In this document: piece by piece, positions 16,941 through 24,108 of the stretch
Layout: each line of letters begins with the position of its first letter
Position numbering within the stretch: the first letter of the stretch is position 1
Source of the DNA: an uncultured Bacteroidales bacterium
GTDB lineage: Bacteria; Bacteroidota; Bacteroidia; Bacteroidales; Paludibacteraceae
Length of the DNA: 64,000 nt
NCBI GenBank assembly: GCA_947164985.1
Contig: CAMUYI010000008.1
Location: 1-64,000 of the forward strand
Direction of reading: 5' to 3'
Made by a program: the position numbers and the translations under genes
The notes under the pieces: generated by a model
What the model was told of the DNA's origin: nothing
Databases searched by the model: none
Seen by the model: the letters and a program-made list of their open reading frames with translations, nothing else

Positions 16941-17142
16941 ATGAAATTGATAGACACCATTAACATGTGCTCGCATTTACAGCGGAAACTGTTTGATGCC
17001 GGAGGTGAGTACCGCGCTCTACGTTCAGCATCAGTTATCTGTTATCCGTTCGTTCCTGACCACCTTGACGCAAACAGGCCTTCCCTTCGATGTCGATGAT
17101 CCGCACATGAAGCGCCTCCCCGGAGTGCTTCTCCCTCAATAG
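16941..17142 (+). pseudogene. Composite remnant: 5' copy of the 18578 gene joined to an unknown C-terminus
   Basis: From ATG 16941 the frame encodes KLIDTINMCSHLQRKLFDAG then GEYRAL, a clear paralogue of the intact gene at 18578 (TNMCSHLQRKLF...GEYRAI). It then diverges at a 7-bp array (17023-17050) and stops at 17099. In another frame the following DNA ends with SVIRSFLTTLTQTGLPFDV then DDPHMKRLPGVLLPQ and a stop, which looks like the tail of a different gene. The array marks the junction. Confidence 0.7.
17023..17050 (+). repeat. 7-bp array, 4 units, at a gene-remnant junction
   Basis: GTTCAGC, ATCAGTT, ATCTGTT, ATCCGTT. It sits exactly where similarity to the 18578 gene ends. Confidence 0.7.
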
Positions 17143-17166
17143 AACATAGATTACACAAACAAAAAT

Positions 17167-17850
17167 ATGAAACGCTTTAAAAGAAATGAACTGTACAGCG
17201 AGATTAGAGATCCGCAGTCTTCTTATTTCCTTCTACAAGGAGATTTCCGGACATATGTGCGATATTATCTTACTGATACTATCTCAATCCCATGGTACGC
17301 TTACCTTATATTTGCCGCAATGATCTTGGGAGTAATAATGGTCGGCGAATGGGTGTTAGCCCTCATCATATTGGGTGTCTGTATACTTATTATCTTGGGC
17401 TTGGCGCTTTTTACCGCATCTTCATTCCAGAAAATAGCAGATAAGGGAACTTACATCGGCTTTGATGAAAATGGTGTGGGGTATTGGGTGCCGGTACAGG
17501 ATGCCGAAGAAGATGAGGAAGACAAAGAAGACGATGATGAGGGAAAGATTTATGTGAATCTGGCAGTCTCTGCACCTTGGTATGAATTGGATGAAATCAA
17601 GGTGTTTGATTCCTTTTTAATGTTTAAGTTCGTTTCTACAAGTGAATTAGGACTTGTCTTTGTCCCCATGGAATCAATTGAGAATGCGGGAGTAAATGTG
17701 GACGAGGCATTAGAGAATATTCTGGCCTATTGGAAGCAACATGCCCAAGACAAGCCTGTAGGTCAAAAAGACCGCAGACTCATTTGGGTTATCATTGTTA
17801 TCGCTATTCTGGCTCTGAGATTCATTCTCAAATATCTTAAATATGTATAA
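17167..17850 (+). CDS. Membrane protein of unknown function (YcxB-like layout)
   Basis: A 227-aa protein with two adjacent N-terminal membrane segments (about residues 40-85), a soluble middle with an acidic stretch (EEDEEDKEDDDEG, about 117-129) and one C-terminal membrane helix (about 200-220). The middle has the look of a YcxB-like/PH-type beta domain (WYELDEIKVFDSFLMFKFVS). Base composition is lower in GC than the metabolic genes to the left, suggesting accessory DNA. Function unknown. Confidence 0.65.
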   Translation: MKRFKRNELYSEIRDPQSSYFLLQGDFRTYVRYYLTDTISIPWYAYLIFAAMILGVIMVGEWVLALIILGVCILIILGLALFTASSFQKIADKGTYIGFDENGVGYWVPVQDAEEDEEDKEDDDEGKIYVNLAVSAPWYELDEIKVFDSFLMFKFVSTSELGLVFVPMESIENAGVNVDEALENILAYWKQHAQDKPVGQKDRRLIWVIIVIAILALRFILKYLKYV

Positions 17851-17888
17851 TATGCGCGTAGCGATCGGATTTCGCGTATGAAGTAATT

Positions 17889-18581
17889 ATGATTATGAAA
17901 AAGACTCTATTATTACTGATTTGTTGTGTGCACATCGTCACGACGGCTTTCGCAAAAGATTTCCTTCTCCCTGATTATGAAGGCATTCAAGCAATGGGGC
18001 AATCCAATTACAATTTGCTTTTAAATCGTTTTCAAGCACAAGACACGACTTTGTCCATCCAAGATTTTCAGGCTATTTATTATGGCTCGGCATTTTATGG
18101 GGCTCCTTCATCAGGAATGAGCATGAAACGGCTTAATGCTATTTATGAAGCAGATGGTAATGAGGGCGTAATCACGTACGTGGATTCGTTATTATCGGAA
18201 TCGCCGTTGAATCTAGGCGCACTACGAACGCGTTTTATTGCAGCATACAAAGCAAATGATAGTATTACTACAGACAAATATCTATGGCAATACGATCGGC
18301 TAATGGACGCTGTTTATGCAACAGGTGATGCTTTAACAGAAGAGACTGCACTACATGTAGTTTGTGTTAATGACGAGTACACAATTATGAATTATGTTAT
18401 GCAGGTGGAGTTTGAACAGCAAACTCTGACTCCTTCTATGTGCGACAAAATGGACATCGTTACAAAAAAAGGAACAAAAATGTCTGTTTACTTTGATGTT
18501 CAACTCGTTCTTGCGCTTGAAAACAGAATGTTCTCTACGAGCAAAAAGCCCTTCCGATTCAAATACAGCAAGAAAAAATGA
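17889..18581 (+). CDS. Secreted DUF4919-like protein
   Basis: A 230-aa protein with an Sec signal peptide (KKTLLLLICCVHIVTTAFA, cleavage about residue 22). The body resembles DUF4919 proteins of Bacteroidales (FLLPDYEGIQAMGQ; YYGSAFYGAPSSG; a DALTEETALHVVCVNDEY stretch). Probably periplasmic; role unknown. ATG 17895 is an equally good start. Overlaps the next gene by 4 bp. Confidence 0.7.
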   Translation: MIMKKTLLLLICCVHIVTTAFAKDFLLPDYEGIQAMGQSNYNLLLNRFQAQDTTLSIQDFQAIYYGSAFYGAPSSGMSMKRLNAIYEADGNEGVITYVDSLLSESPLNLGALRTRFIAAYKANDSITTDKYLWQYDRLMDAVYATGDALTEETALHVVCVNDEYTIMNYVMQVEFEQQTLTPSMCDKMDIVTKKGTKMSVYFDVQLVLALENRMFSTSKKPFRFKYSKKK

Positions 18582-18805
18582 CCATCGATACTACCAATAT
18601 GTGCTCGCATTTGCAGCGGAAATTATTTGCCTCGGATGGCGAGTATCGTGCTATTCGCGAGCAGATAGAAACCGACCCGACGCTGACGGCTGTTGTTCGT
18701 TCTCGACAGCTGCATATCTATCGCGACGGAAAGAAAATCCTTGTCCTTGCCGGCAAAAGCGCACCGAAGATCATTCGGGAAGATAAATTGACAGAATTAT
18801 TATGA
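18578..18805 (+). CDS. Small protein of unknown family (MCSHLQRKLF type)
   Basis: A 75-aa protein with no family recognised. It begins TIDTTNMCSHLQRKLFAS and ends in a basic segment (GKKILVLAGKSAPKIIRED). A degraded paralogue of its 5' part lies at 16941, so the family is repeated within 1.7 kb. It overlaps both neighbours by 4 bp, indicating translational coupling, and the pair with the following 37-aa acidic protein recalls two-component small modules, but no toxin or antitoxin motif is visible. Confidence 0.6.
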   Translation: MTIDTTNMCSHLQRKLFASDGEYRAIREQIETDPTLTAVVRSRQLHIYRDGKKILVLAGKSAPKIIREDKLTELL

Positions 18806-18915
18806 CTTACGACGAGTACATAGCCCAACAACAGCAAGCGATGGATGAGGAGCAGCAGGATGATAGCTGCTTCTTGGAATACCAGCCCGAAGGCCAGTTT
18901 GTGAGAGGTCATTAA
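18802..18915 (+). CDS. Very small acidic protein (37 aa)
   Basis: ATGA overlap with the upstream gene. The product is glutamine- and acid-rich (YDEYIAQQQQAMDEEQQDD) with a short C-terminus (EYQPEGQFVRGH). No family recognised. Coupling to the upstream basic-tailed protein makes it a plausible partner. Confidence 0.5.
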   Translation: MTYDEYIAQQQQAMDEEQQDDSCFLEYQPEGQFVRGH

Positions 18916-18941
18916 CAAGATAGAAAAGATAAGTTTGTCAT

Positions 18942-19871
18942 ATGCAAAGAATATGTAATTTCATAGCCAAATGGATGGGAGTGATGGTGCTGATGGTGGC
19001 AGCATTAAGCCTCATTGTGCCGGCATCGCTTGCGTGGATCGGTACATGGGTGATCAATCCTATGTTGGGCATCATCATGTTCGGCATGGGACTGACACTT
19101 TCGCCGCAAGACTTCAAGATTGTGCTGAGTCGTCCGAAAGATATCCTGATCGGTTGCCTCACGCAGTTCACCGTCATGCCGCTGCTGGCATGGGGACTGA
19201 CTTGGGCTTTCTCGCTTCCGCAAGAACTGGCGATAGGTGTCATTCTGGTAGGCTGTTGCCCGGGCGGAACGGCATCGAACGTGATTACCTATCTGGCGAA
19301 AGGCGACCTTGCGCTATCTGTTGGCATGACTGCCGCATCCACCGTGCTTGCGCCGCTGCTGACACCTCTGCTCGTCTGGTTATTGGCCGGCACAATGGTC
19401 AACGTGCATACAACGGGTATGCTGCTGAGCATCGTGTATATCGTTATTCTACCCATCGTCTGCGGGCTGCTCTGTCAACGGTTTATCCCGAAGATTACGC
19501 AGCGCGTTACTCCTTACCTGCCTGCGTTCTCGTCTATCGCGGTAGCAATGACCGTAGGCATTGTTGTAGCGCATAATGCCGACCGGCTGATGACCGCAGG
19601 GCTGCTCGTAGTGCTCGTAGTGATGCTGCATAATCTTTTCGGACTAGGCATCGGCTATCTGGTCGGTCGTCTCTTGCGTCTGCAACGTGCCAAGAGCGTG
19701 GCACTCAGTATAGAAGTCGGCATGCAGAACTCAGGTTTGGCAACCTCGCTGGCTGTGATGCATTTTGCAGCATTCCCGTTGGCAACGATCCCCGGTGCAG
19801 TATTCAGCGTTTGGCATAATATCAGCGGCGCAATCATTGCACGCATCTATTCACGAAACAACAAAATTTAA
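18942..19871 (+). CDS. Bile acid:sodium symporter family (BASS) transporter
   Basis: A 309-aa inner-membrane protein with nine to ten transmembrane segments. Family motifs: NPMLGIIMFGMGLTLSPQDF, VGCCPGGTASNVITYLAKGD (crossover and Na+ site), SIEVGMQNSGLA and FSVWHNISGA. Imports an organic anion such as a bile acid, pantoate or a keto acid; substrate unknown. RBS-like AAGATAAG upstream. Start at the first ATG after the small gene. Confidence 0.92.
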   Translation: MQRICNFIAKWMGVMVLMVAALSLIVPASLAWIGTWVINPMLGIIMFGMGLTLSPQDFKIVLSRPKDILIGCLTQFTVMPLLAWGLTWAFSLPQELAIGVILVGCCPGGTASNVITYLAKGDLALSVGMTAASTVLAPLLTPLLVWLLAGTMVNVHTTGMLLSIVYIVILPIVCGLLCQRFIPKITQRVTPYLPAFSSIAVAMTVGIVVAHNADRLMTAGLLVVLVVMLHNLFGLGIGYLVGRLLRLQRAKSVALSIEVGMQNSGLATSLAVMHFAAFPLATIPGAVFSVWHNISGAIIARIYSRNNKI

Positions 19872-19912
19872 CAGATATATATCAAGGCATTTAAGGATAA
19901 CTAAAGACCAAA

Positions 19913-20440
19913 ATGGATAAGTTTGAAGAACAGATACATGGCGACTTACAGCAGTACTTGCTGAGCGTGAATGAAATAGACGAGCGTCTGCCGGAATGCC
20001 CGGATGTGGAGGACAAATGGGAGGCAACTGCGAATGCGTATATCCCCGACGGAGTGCGTGAGTTTCAGAATTATCCGCTTGCGTCGCTCGGGTGGATGAT
20101 GTATATCGGCATGGCATTGGCGAAAATGTGGGATGACGACTGGCAGTACTACGCTGCGAAAGACGACCTGTATGTCTATCTGCGAGACAAACGTGGCTAC
20201 GATGCTATGGATGAGTATATCCGCAGAGACGTGCTCAAACTCAAAGGCAAGGATTTTGCGATGACCGAAGAACTCGTCAGCGAATGTGCCTCACGCGTGC
20301 ATAATACGTTGATGCATCAAGATATAGAACCGGGCACCAAAGAGGCTTTCCTTGCCTACGTCGCTTGCCTGCATCAGTTATACCTTTTCGGTGCCGCTGT
20401 ACAACTCAAGCGCATGGGCTATCACATGACGAGAATATAA
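19913..20440 (+). CDS. Conserved hypothetical protein, soluble and acidic
   Basis: A 175-aa protein, mainly helical. Distinct features are a Trp-rich centre (SLGWMMYIGMALAKMWDDDW, about residues 60-80) and VYLRDKRGYDAMDEYI. No signal peptide and no recognised catalytic motif. 41 bp after the transporter and codirectional, so possibly cotranscribed. Function unknown. Confidence 0.65.
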   Translation: MDKFEEQIHGDLQQYLLSVNEIDERLPECPDVEDKWEATANAYIPDGVREFQNYPLASLGWMMYIGMALAKMWDDDWQYYAAKDDLYVYLRDKRGYDAMDEYIRRDVLKLKGKDFAMTEELVSECASRVHNTLMHQDIEPGTKEAFLAYVACLHQLYLFGAAVQLKRMGYHMTRI

Positions 20441-20444
20441 AAGC

Positions 20445-20501
20445 GTGGAAACAGACAGAATCATATTACGACCATGGCAACTCTTTGCTTTGAAGAATTG
20501 A
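20445..20501 (+). pseudogene. N-terminal stub of a GNAT acetyltransferase
   Basis: GTG start then ETDRIILRPWQLFALKN and a stop. TDRIILRPW is the standard first strand of RimJ/RimL-type acetyltransferases; all later parts are absent. Consistent with a deletion scar. Confidence 0.5.
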
Positions 20502-20602
20502 TGCAGTTCATGAAAAAGCTCCAAGAACGTTTTAGAAAAATCCAATAAACCCCTTATTATCTCTTTCCTTCTTAAACACACTCTTGAACGTGAAGCGAAA
20601 CA

Positions 20603-20650
20603 GCCGCACCGAAGAAATGTACGGTGCACATTTCGAGGAATAAGTGCGGC
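20603..20650 (+). other. Two-tier inverted repeat (possible structured RNA)
   Basis: Outer arms GCCGCAC / GTGCGGC (7 bp, perfect) enclose inner arms GAAATGT / ACATTTC (7 bp, perfect). The inner loop is ACGGTGC. Not followed by a U-run, so not a standard terminator. It lies in a 440-bp region with no intact gene, upstream of the AlbA_2 gene. Confidence 0.5.
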
Positions 20651-20689
20651 GCGTGAGTTTGCAGAGCAAATATAGAATACATTAAAGCC

Positions 20690-20733
20690 GAGACAAACGA
20701 GAGACAAACGGGAGATGAACGAGAGAAAAAAAC
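20690..20733 (+). repeat. 11-bp degenerate array, 4 units, upstream of AlbA_2 gene
   Basis: GAGACAAACGA, GAGACAAACGG, GAGATGAACGA, GAGAAAAAAAC. The same GA-rich class as 22286-22329; the two flank the AlbA_2 gene. Confidence 0.88.
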
Positions 20734-20797
20734 AAATGTTTTTTCGCCCAAAAACGGACAAAAACGACACTCCCAAATTCAATTTCCGCCATAATAC

Positions 20798-20828
20798 TTG
20801 CATATGTCAAAAAAAAGTTGTATCTTTG
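20798..20828 (+). promoter_or_regulatory. Promoter of AlbA_2 gene
   Basis: TTG (20798-20800), 20 bp, TATCTTTG (20821-20828), then a 51-bp leader to the ATG. A strong consensus match. Confidence 0.85.
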
Positions 20829-20879
20829 CACGCAAATTTGTAAAATGGGGGAGTAGGCATACCAGAAACTACTACTACA

Positions 20880-22256
20880 ATGAATAACGAGAACCAAAAC
20901 ATTGAGTACAAAGAGTCTTGGCGTGACGAGTATGTCAAGTGGCTATGCGGCTTTGCTAATGCACAAGGCGGCAAACTCTATATCGGGATAAACGACAAAG
21001 GCGAAGTGTGCGGTGTGGAGAATGCCCATAAGTTGTCTGAAGATATACCGAACAAAGTCGTTTCTTTCTTGGGCATTGTAGCGGAAGTGAATGTCTTTGA
21101 TAAAGAAGGAAAGGATTATATAGAAATCGACGTGGCTCCGAGCGATGTGCCCATCAGCTACAAGGGAAAGTACTATTTCCGTTCCGGCAGCACATTGCAG
21201 GAACTAAATGGTGCGGCTTTGCAGAACTTTGTCCTTCGGAAGATGGGACGCTCGTGGGACGAGGTGACGAATGACCGTGCTACGCTCAATGATATTGACC
21301 GTGAGGCGGTTGATTACTTTATCCGCAAAGGAATAGAAGCAGAGCGTGTTCCTGACGATCTCCGCAAAGCGTCAACGGAAGAAATACTTACAAGCCTTGA
21401 CTTGATGGATGAGAACGGAGGGCTGAGGAATGCGGCTGTTCTGCTTTTCGGCAAGAACCCTCAACGCTATTATCCGAGTGCAGTCTTCAAGATAGGTCGT
21501 TTTGGTATTGATGAAGCGGATCTGAGGTTTCAAGATGTAATTGAGGGCAATATCTTGCAAATGGCTGAGCGCGTGATGGATGTGCTCAAAGCCAAATATC
21601 TGATTTCTCCGGTTCGTTTCGAAGGAATGCAGCGATACGAAAAACTGGAACTACCCAAAGAGGCTTTGCGAGAGATTCTTTATAATGCCATCGCGCATAA
21701 GGATTATACAGGGCCGGACATCCAGATGCATGTTTATGACAGCAGTATTGAGATTTGGAACGAAGGAGAATTGCCGGAGGGTTATACGCAAGAGACTCTT
21801 TTTGCCCGCCACTCATCCAAACCGCGCAATCATAAGATTGCTAATGTCTTCTTCAAAGCCGGTTTTATCGACACATGGGGACGAGGCTTCCAGAAGATCC
21901 GTGACGGTTTTGAGGCTGACGGTATCCCGATGCCCCGAATTGAGAATTTCTGCGGCGGTGTACGAGTGACTATTGAACGAACCGTATTTATGAAGTTGTC
22001 TCATGTCGGTAGTTCTGTCGGTAGTGATGTCACTAGTTCTGTCACCAGTATGTCACTAGTTAAACTGACTGAAAGACAACAGGATATGCTTGAATTGATA
22101 AGAAAGAATCCATTCATTTCTGCGCAGCAAATGTCGGTAGTTTTGTCGGTAGTTAAGAGAACTATAGAACGTGACCTTGCAGACCTGCAAAAGAAGGGCA
22201 TTCTAATCCGCGAAGGCAACACCAGCGCAGGTCACTGGGAGATAATTGAAAAATAA
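20880..22256 (+). CDS. AlbA_2 (Schlafen-like) ATP-binding transcriptional regulator-type protein
   Basis: A 458-aa protein. Residues 1-125 are an AlbA_2/SLFN-like domain (NIEYKESWRDEYVKWLCGF, GGKLYIGINDKGEV, YYFRSGSTLQEL). Residues about 240-370 are a HATPase_c_4-like domain (LREILYNAIAHKDYT, IEIWNEGELPEG, GFIDTWGRGFQKI). The C-terminal about 55 residues form a winged helix (LTERQQDMLELIRKN; QMSVVLSVVKRTIERDLADL). A 12-bp repeat encodes V-(G/T)-S-x units between the ATPase and winged helix. Located 111 bp upstream of the Wadjet operon, same strand; it may regulate it or be an independent accessory gene. Confidence 0.85.
   Translation: MNNENQNIEYKESWRDEYVKWLCGFANAQGGKLYIGINDKGEVCGVENAHKLSEDIPNKVVSFLGIVAEVNVFDKEGKDYIEIDVAPSDVPISYKGKYYFRSGSTLQELNGAALQNFVLRKMGRSWDEVTNDRATLNDIDREAVDYFIRKGIEAERVPDDLRKASTEEILTSLDLMDENGGLRNAAVLLFGKNPQRYYPSAVFKIGRFGIDEADLRFQDVIEGNILQMAERVMDVLKAKYLISPVRFEGMQRYEKLELPKEALREILYNAIAHKDYTGPDIQMHVYDSSIEIWNEGELPEGYTQETLFARHSSKPRNHKIANVFFKAGFIDTWGRGFQKIRDGFEADGIPMPRIENFCGGVRVTIERTVFMKLSHVGSSVGSDVTSSVTSMSLVKLTERQQDMLELIRKNPFISAQQMSVVLSVVKRTIERDLADLQKKGILIREGNTSAGHWEIIEK
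22005..22062 (+). repeat. 12-bp coding tandem repeat (V-G/T-S-x) in AlbA_2 gene
   Basis: GTCGGTAGTTCT, GTCGGTAGTGAT, GTCACTAGTTCT, GTCACCAGTATG and a partial fifth. The unit is 4 codons, so copy-number change would keep the frame. The words GTCGGTAG-TTTT-GTCGGTAG recur at 22133-22152 inside the winged helix. Confidence 0.85.
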
Positions 22257-22285
22257 AATGGCTTGTCACCGCCCACCCATCCACC

Positions 22286-22329
22286 GAGCGATGACCGAGC
22301 GATGAGCGGGAGAAGAGCGAGAAATAAAA
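22286..22329 (+). repeat. 11-bp degenerate array, 4 units, upstream of Wadjet operon
   Basis: GAGCGATGACC, GAGCGATGAGC, GGGAGAAGAGC, GAGAAATAAAA. It occupies the only non-coding gap between the AlbA_2 gene and jetA. No TAnnTTTG promoter is visible in this gap. Confidence 0.88.
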
Positions 22330-22367
22330 TCCCTTAGAAAAATTAGATTGCTAATAATATAACAACC

Positions 22368-23567
22368 ATGGAGAATCAATTGCATTTTCGGACTTTTGAT
22401 GACCTTGTTAAGTGTATTAATAGGGAAAAAGACTTATTGCAGTCTATCTTCAAAGACCGCAAGACGCATGTCTTCTCTACCGACATGGCGATGGTGATGG
22501 TTGATTATCGCAAGGATCGCATTCAATACTTGATTGAAAATGGCGTTATTCATGAGAGTGGCAATTTTATAGAACTGGAGGATGTGTATTTGAAATTCTT
22601 TGAAGACGTATTAGACGTTAACGAAGAAATCAATGTAGCAAGCGTTAAAGAGTGTATAGACTCTCTGCAAGAAAATATCACTTATTTTTTACAAGAGACT
22701 AACGAAAATCGCAAATTCCATTACCTTTCTATTGTTCGTAAAAAGCTTCGTGATACAGGTTTAAGAACATTGCGTAACGTGATTGACTTGAAACGTAATG
22801 TTGATACCGCTTACAAACAAGAGCCGAACTATGACATCAAAATCCAGAAGCTAAAGAATCTGGACGAGAAGAAAGAGAGTATTCGTACGCTTATTCGAGA
22901 GTGTGAGAAATTGATAGAGACGGACAAAGCTTTCTTTGCGTTGCATTCAAACCCGCAAATGGCAAGCACCATTGCGGATGTGCGTTATGATTTCACAGAT
23001 GCTCACTATAGTTTGCTTTCCATAGAAAAACAGATTATTGAATATATCCATCTCATTGAGAAGCAAAATCAATTCATTAAGAAGATTAGGCGCTTGAAGT
23101 ATTTGCGTACTCAGTTGACGATTGAAGACAGCACGAATATTCGTCAAGTGGTAGCAGGTATCAGTCCTGTTTGGATGGAGAACAGGCAATACAACAGAAT
23201 GCGCTTATCTCTTGAGACTTTGCAGAGCAGTGAAGAGATGGCGGCACTTATTCGCAAGGTGGGATTGCGGGAAGGTATAATCCGCAAGTCCCGGACGTCT
23301 GCTCCAGCACTTACCGCTGAAGACCTGCAAGAGAGAGTGGAACCGCTCAATGAAATCGACCCGCAAGAAGTATGGAACGCTTTTCGGGCTGGAAGTAAAG
23401 ACCTGTTTTCGTTCTTGCTCTCGTACGACTACAAGCAAGAACGAACCATCGAGCAACATGCAGGACTATTCTGCTTGTTGGCGGTTCAACACCCGGAAGA
23501 ATGCAAGATAACAGACAAGTATGTACAATACGAAGACCTTGAATATCCTTTGATTTATGCTAAATAA
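22368..23567 (+). CDS. jetA: Wadjet defence protein JetA (kleisin-like, MksF role)
   Basis: A 399-aa helical protein. It is identified mainly by position: first of four overlapping genes encoding a JetA-B-C-D set. The N-terminus has winged-helix character (FSTDMAMVMVDYRKDRIQYLIENGVI), the centre is long coiled helices (about residues 100-280) and the C-terminus is again winged-helix-like (LLSYDYKQERTIEQHAGLF). In Wadjet the JetA kleisin bridges the SMC heads and JetB dimers to build the ring that recognises closed circular DNA. Overlaps jetB by 11 bp. Subtype cannot be fixed without profile searches. Confidence 0.75.
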   Translation: MENQLHFRTFDDLVKCINREKDLLQSIFKDRKTHVFSTDMAMVMVDYRKDRIQYLIENGVIHESGNFIELEDVYLKFFEDVLDVNEEINVASVKECIDSLQENITYFLQETNENRKFHYLSIVRKKLRDTGLRTLRNVIDLKRNVDTAYKQEPNYDIKIQKLKNLDEKKESIRTLIRECEKLIETDKAFFALHSNPQMASTIADVRYDFTDAHYSLLSIEKQIIEYIHLIEKQNQFIKKIRRLKYLRTQLTIEDSTNIRQVVAGISPVWMENRQYNRMRLSLETLQSSEEMAALIRKVGLREGIIRKSRTSAPALTAEDLQERVEPLNEIDPQEVWNAFRAGSKDLFSFLLSYDYKQERTIEQHAGLFCLLAVQHPEECKITDKYVQYEDLEYPLIYAK

Positions 23568-24108
23568 TACACAAGCCATTTATGAGCGTCTTATTCGCGG
23601 TGGCTTCCTTGCCGTGGATAGCACAAAAGCAGACGTTAGACACCTCTACCAGGACGTAGAGGAGAATTATGATGCTTATGCTGAATACTTTCAGCAGATA
23701 GGATTTCGTCTGGAGAGTGGTAACGGATACTACTATTTCTCCACCATCAATGACAGCAAAGTGGATATCGAGAGACGACTGGAAGCTTTTTGCAAATGGA
23801 TTGACTACTTGGATTTCTTCAAGAATATGGATCCATCGTTCTCCGTCGGCTACCAATTCAACAAGTCGCAAATCGTGAATAAGATTGAGATGGAGGCGGA
23901 GCTGAAAGATAAGGCAAGACACCTTTTCTCGCAGCAGAAGTCATGGGCGGAGAAAGTGGACAAACTGGTTGGTGAGCTGGAATCAATGGGATTTGCAGAG
24001 CAGATTGAGGAAGAATCTGCTACCTATAAGATTACTTCGGCATTCCGATACGCAGAAGATTTGGTGAACCTTATAACTATCTATAACGAAGATGAGATAC
24101 CTGAATAA
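23557..24108 (+). CDS. jetB: Wadjet protein JetB (MksE/KITE-like subunit)
   Basis: A 183-aa winged-helix protein resembling MksE/DUF4194 subunits (IYERLIRGGFLAVDST; YFQQIGFRLESGNGYYYF; LVGELESMGFAEQIEEESATYKIT). Size and position fit the KITE dimer that binds the JetA kleisin. Starts inside the end of jetA and ends 17 bp inside jetC, so translation of the trio is tightly coupled. Confidence 0.8.
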   Translation: MLNNTQAIYERLIRGGFLAVDSTKADVRHLYQDVEENYDAYAEYFQQIGFRLESGNGYYYFSTINDSKVDIERRLEAFCKWIDYLDFFKNMDPSFSVGYQFNKSQIVNKIEMEAELKDKARHLFSQQKSWAEKVDKLVGELESMGFAEQIEEESATYKITSAFRYAEDLVNLITIYNEDEIPE

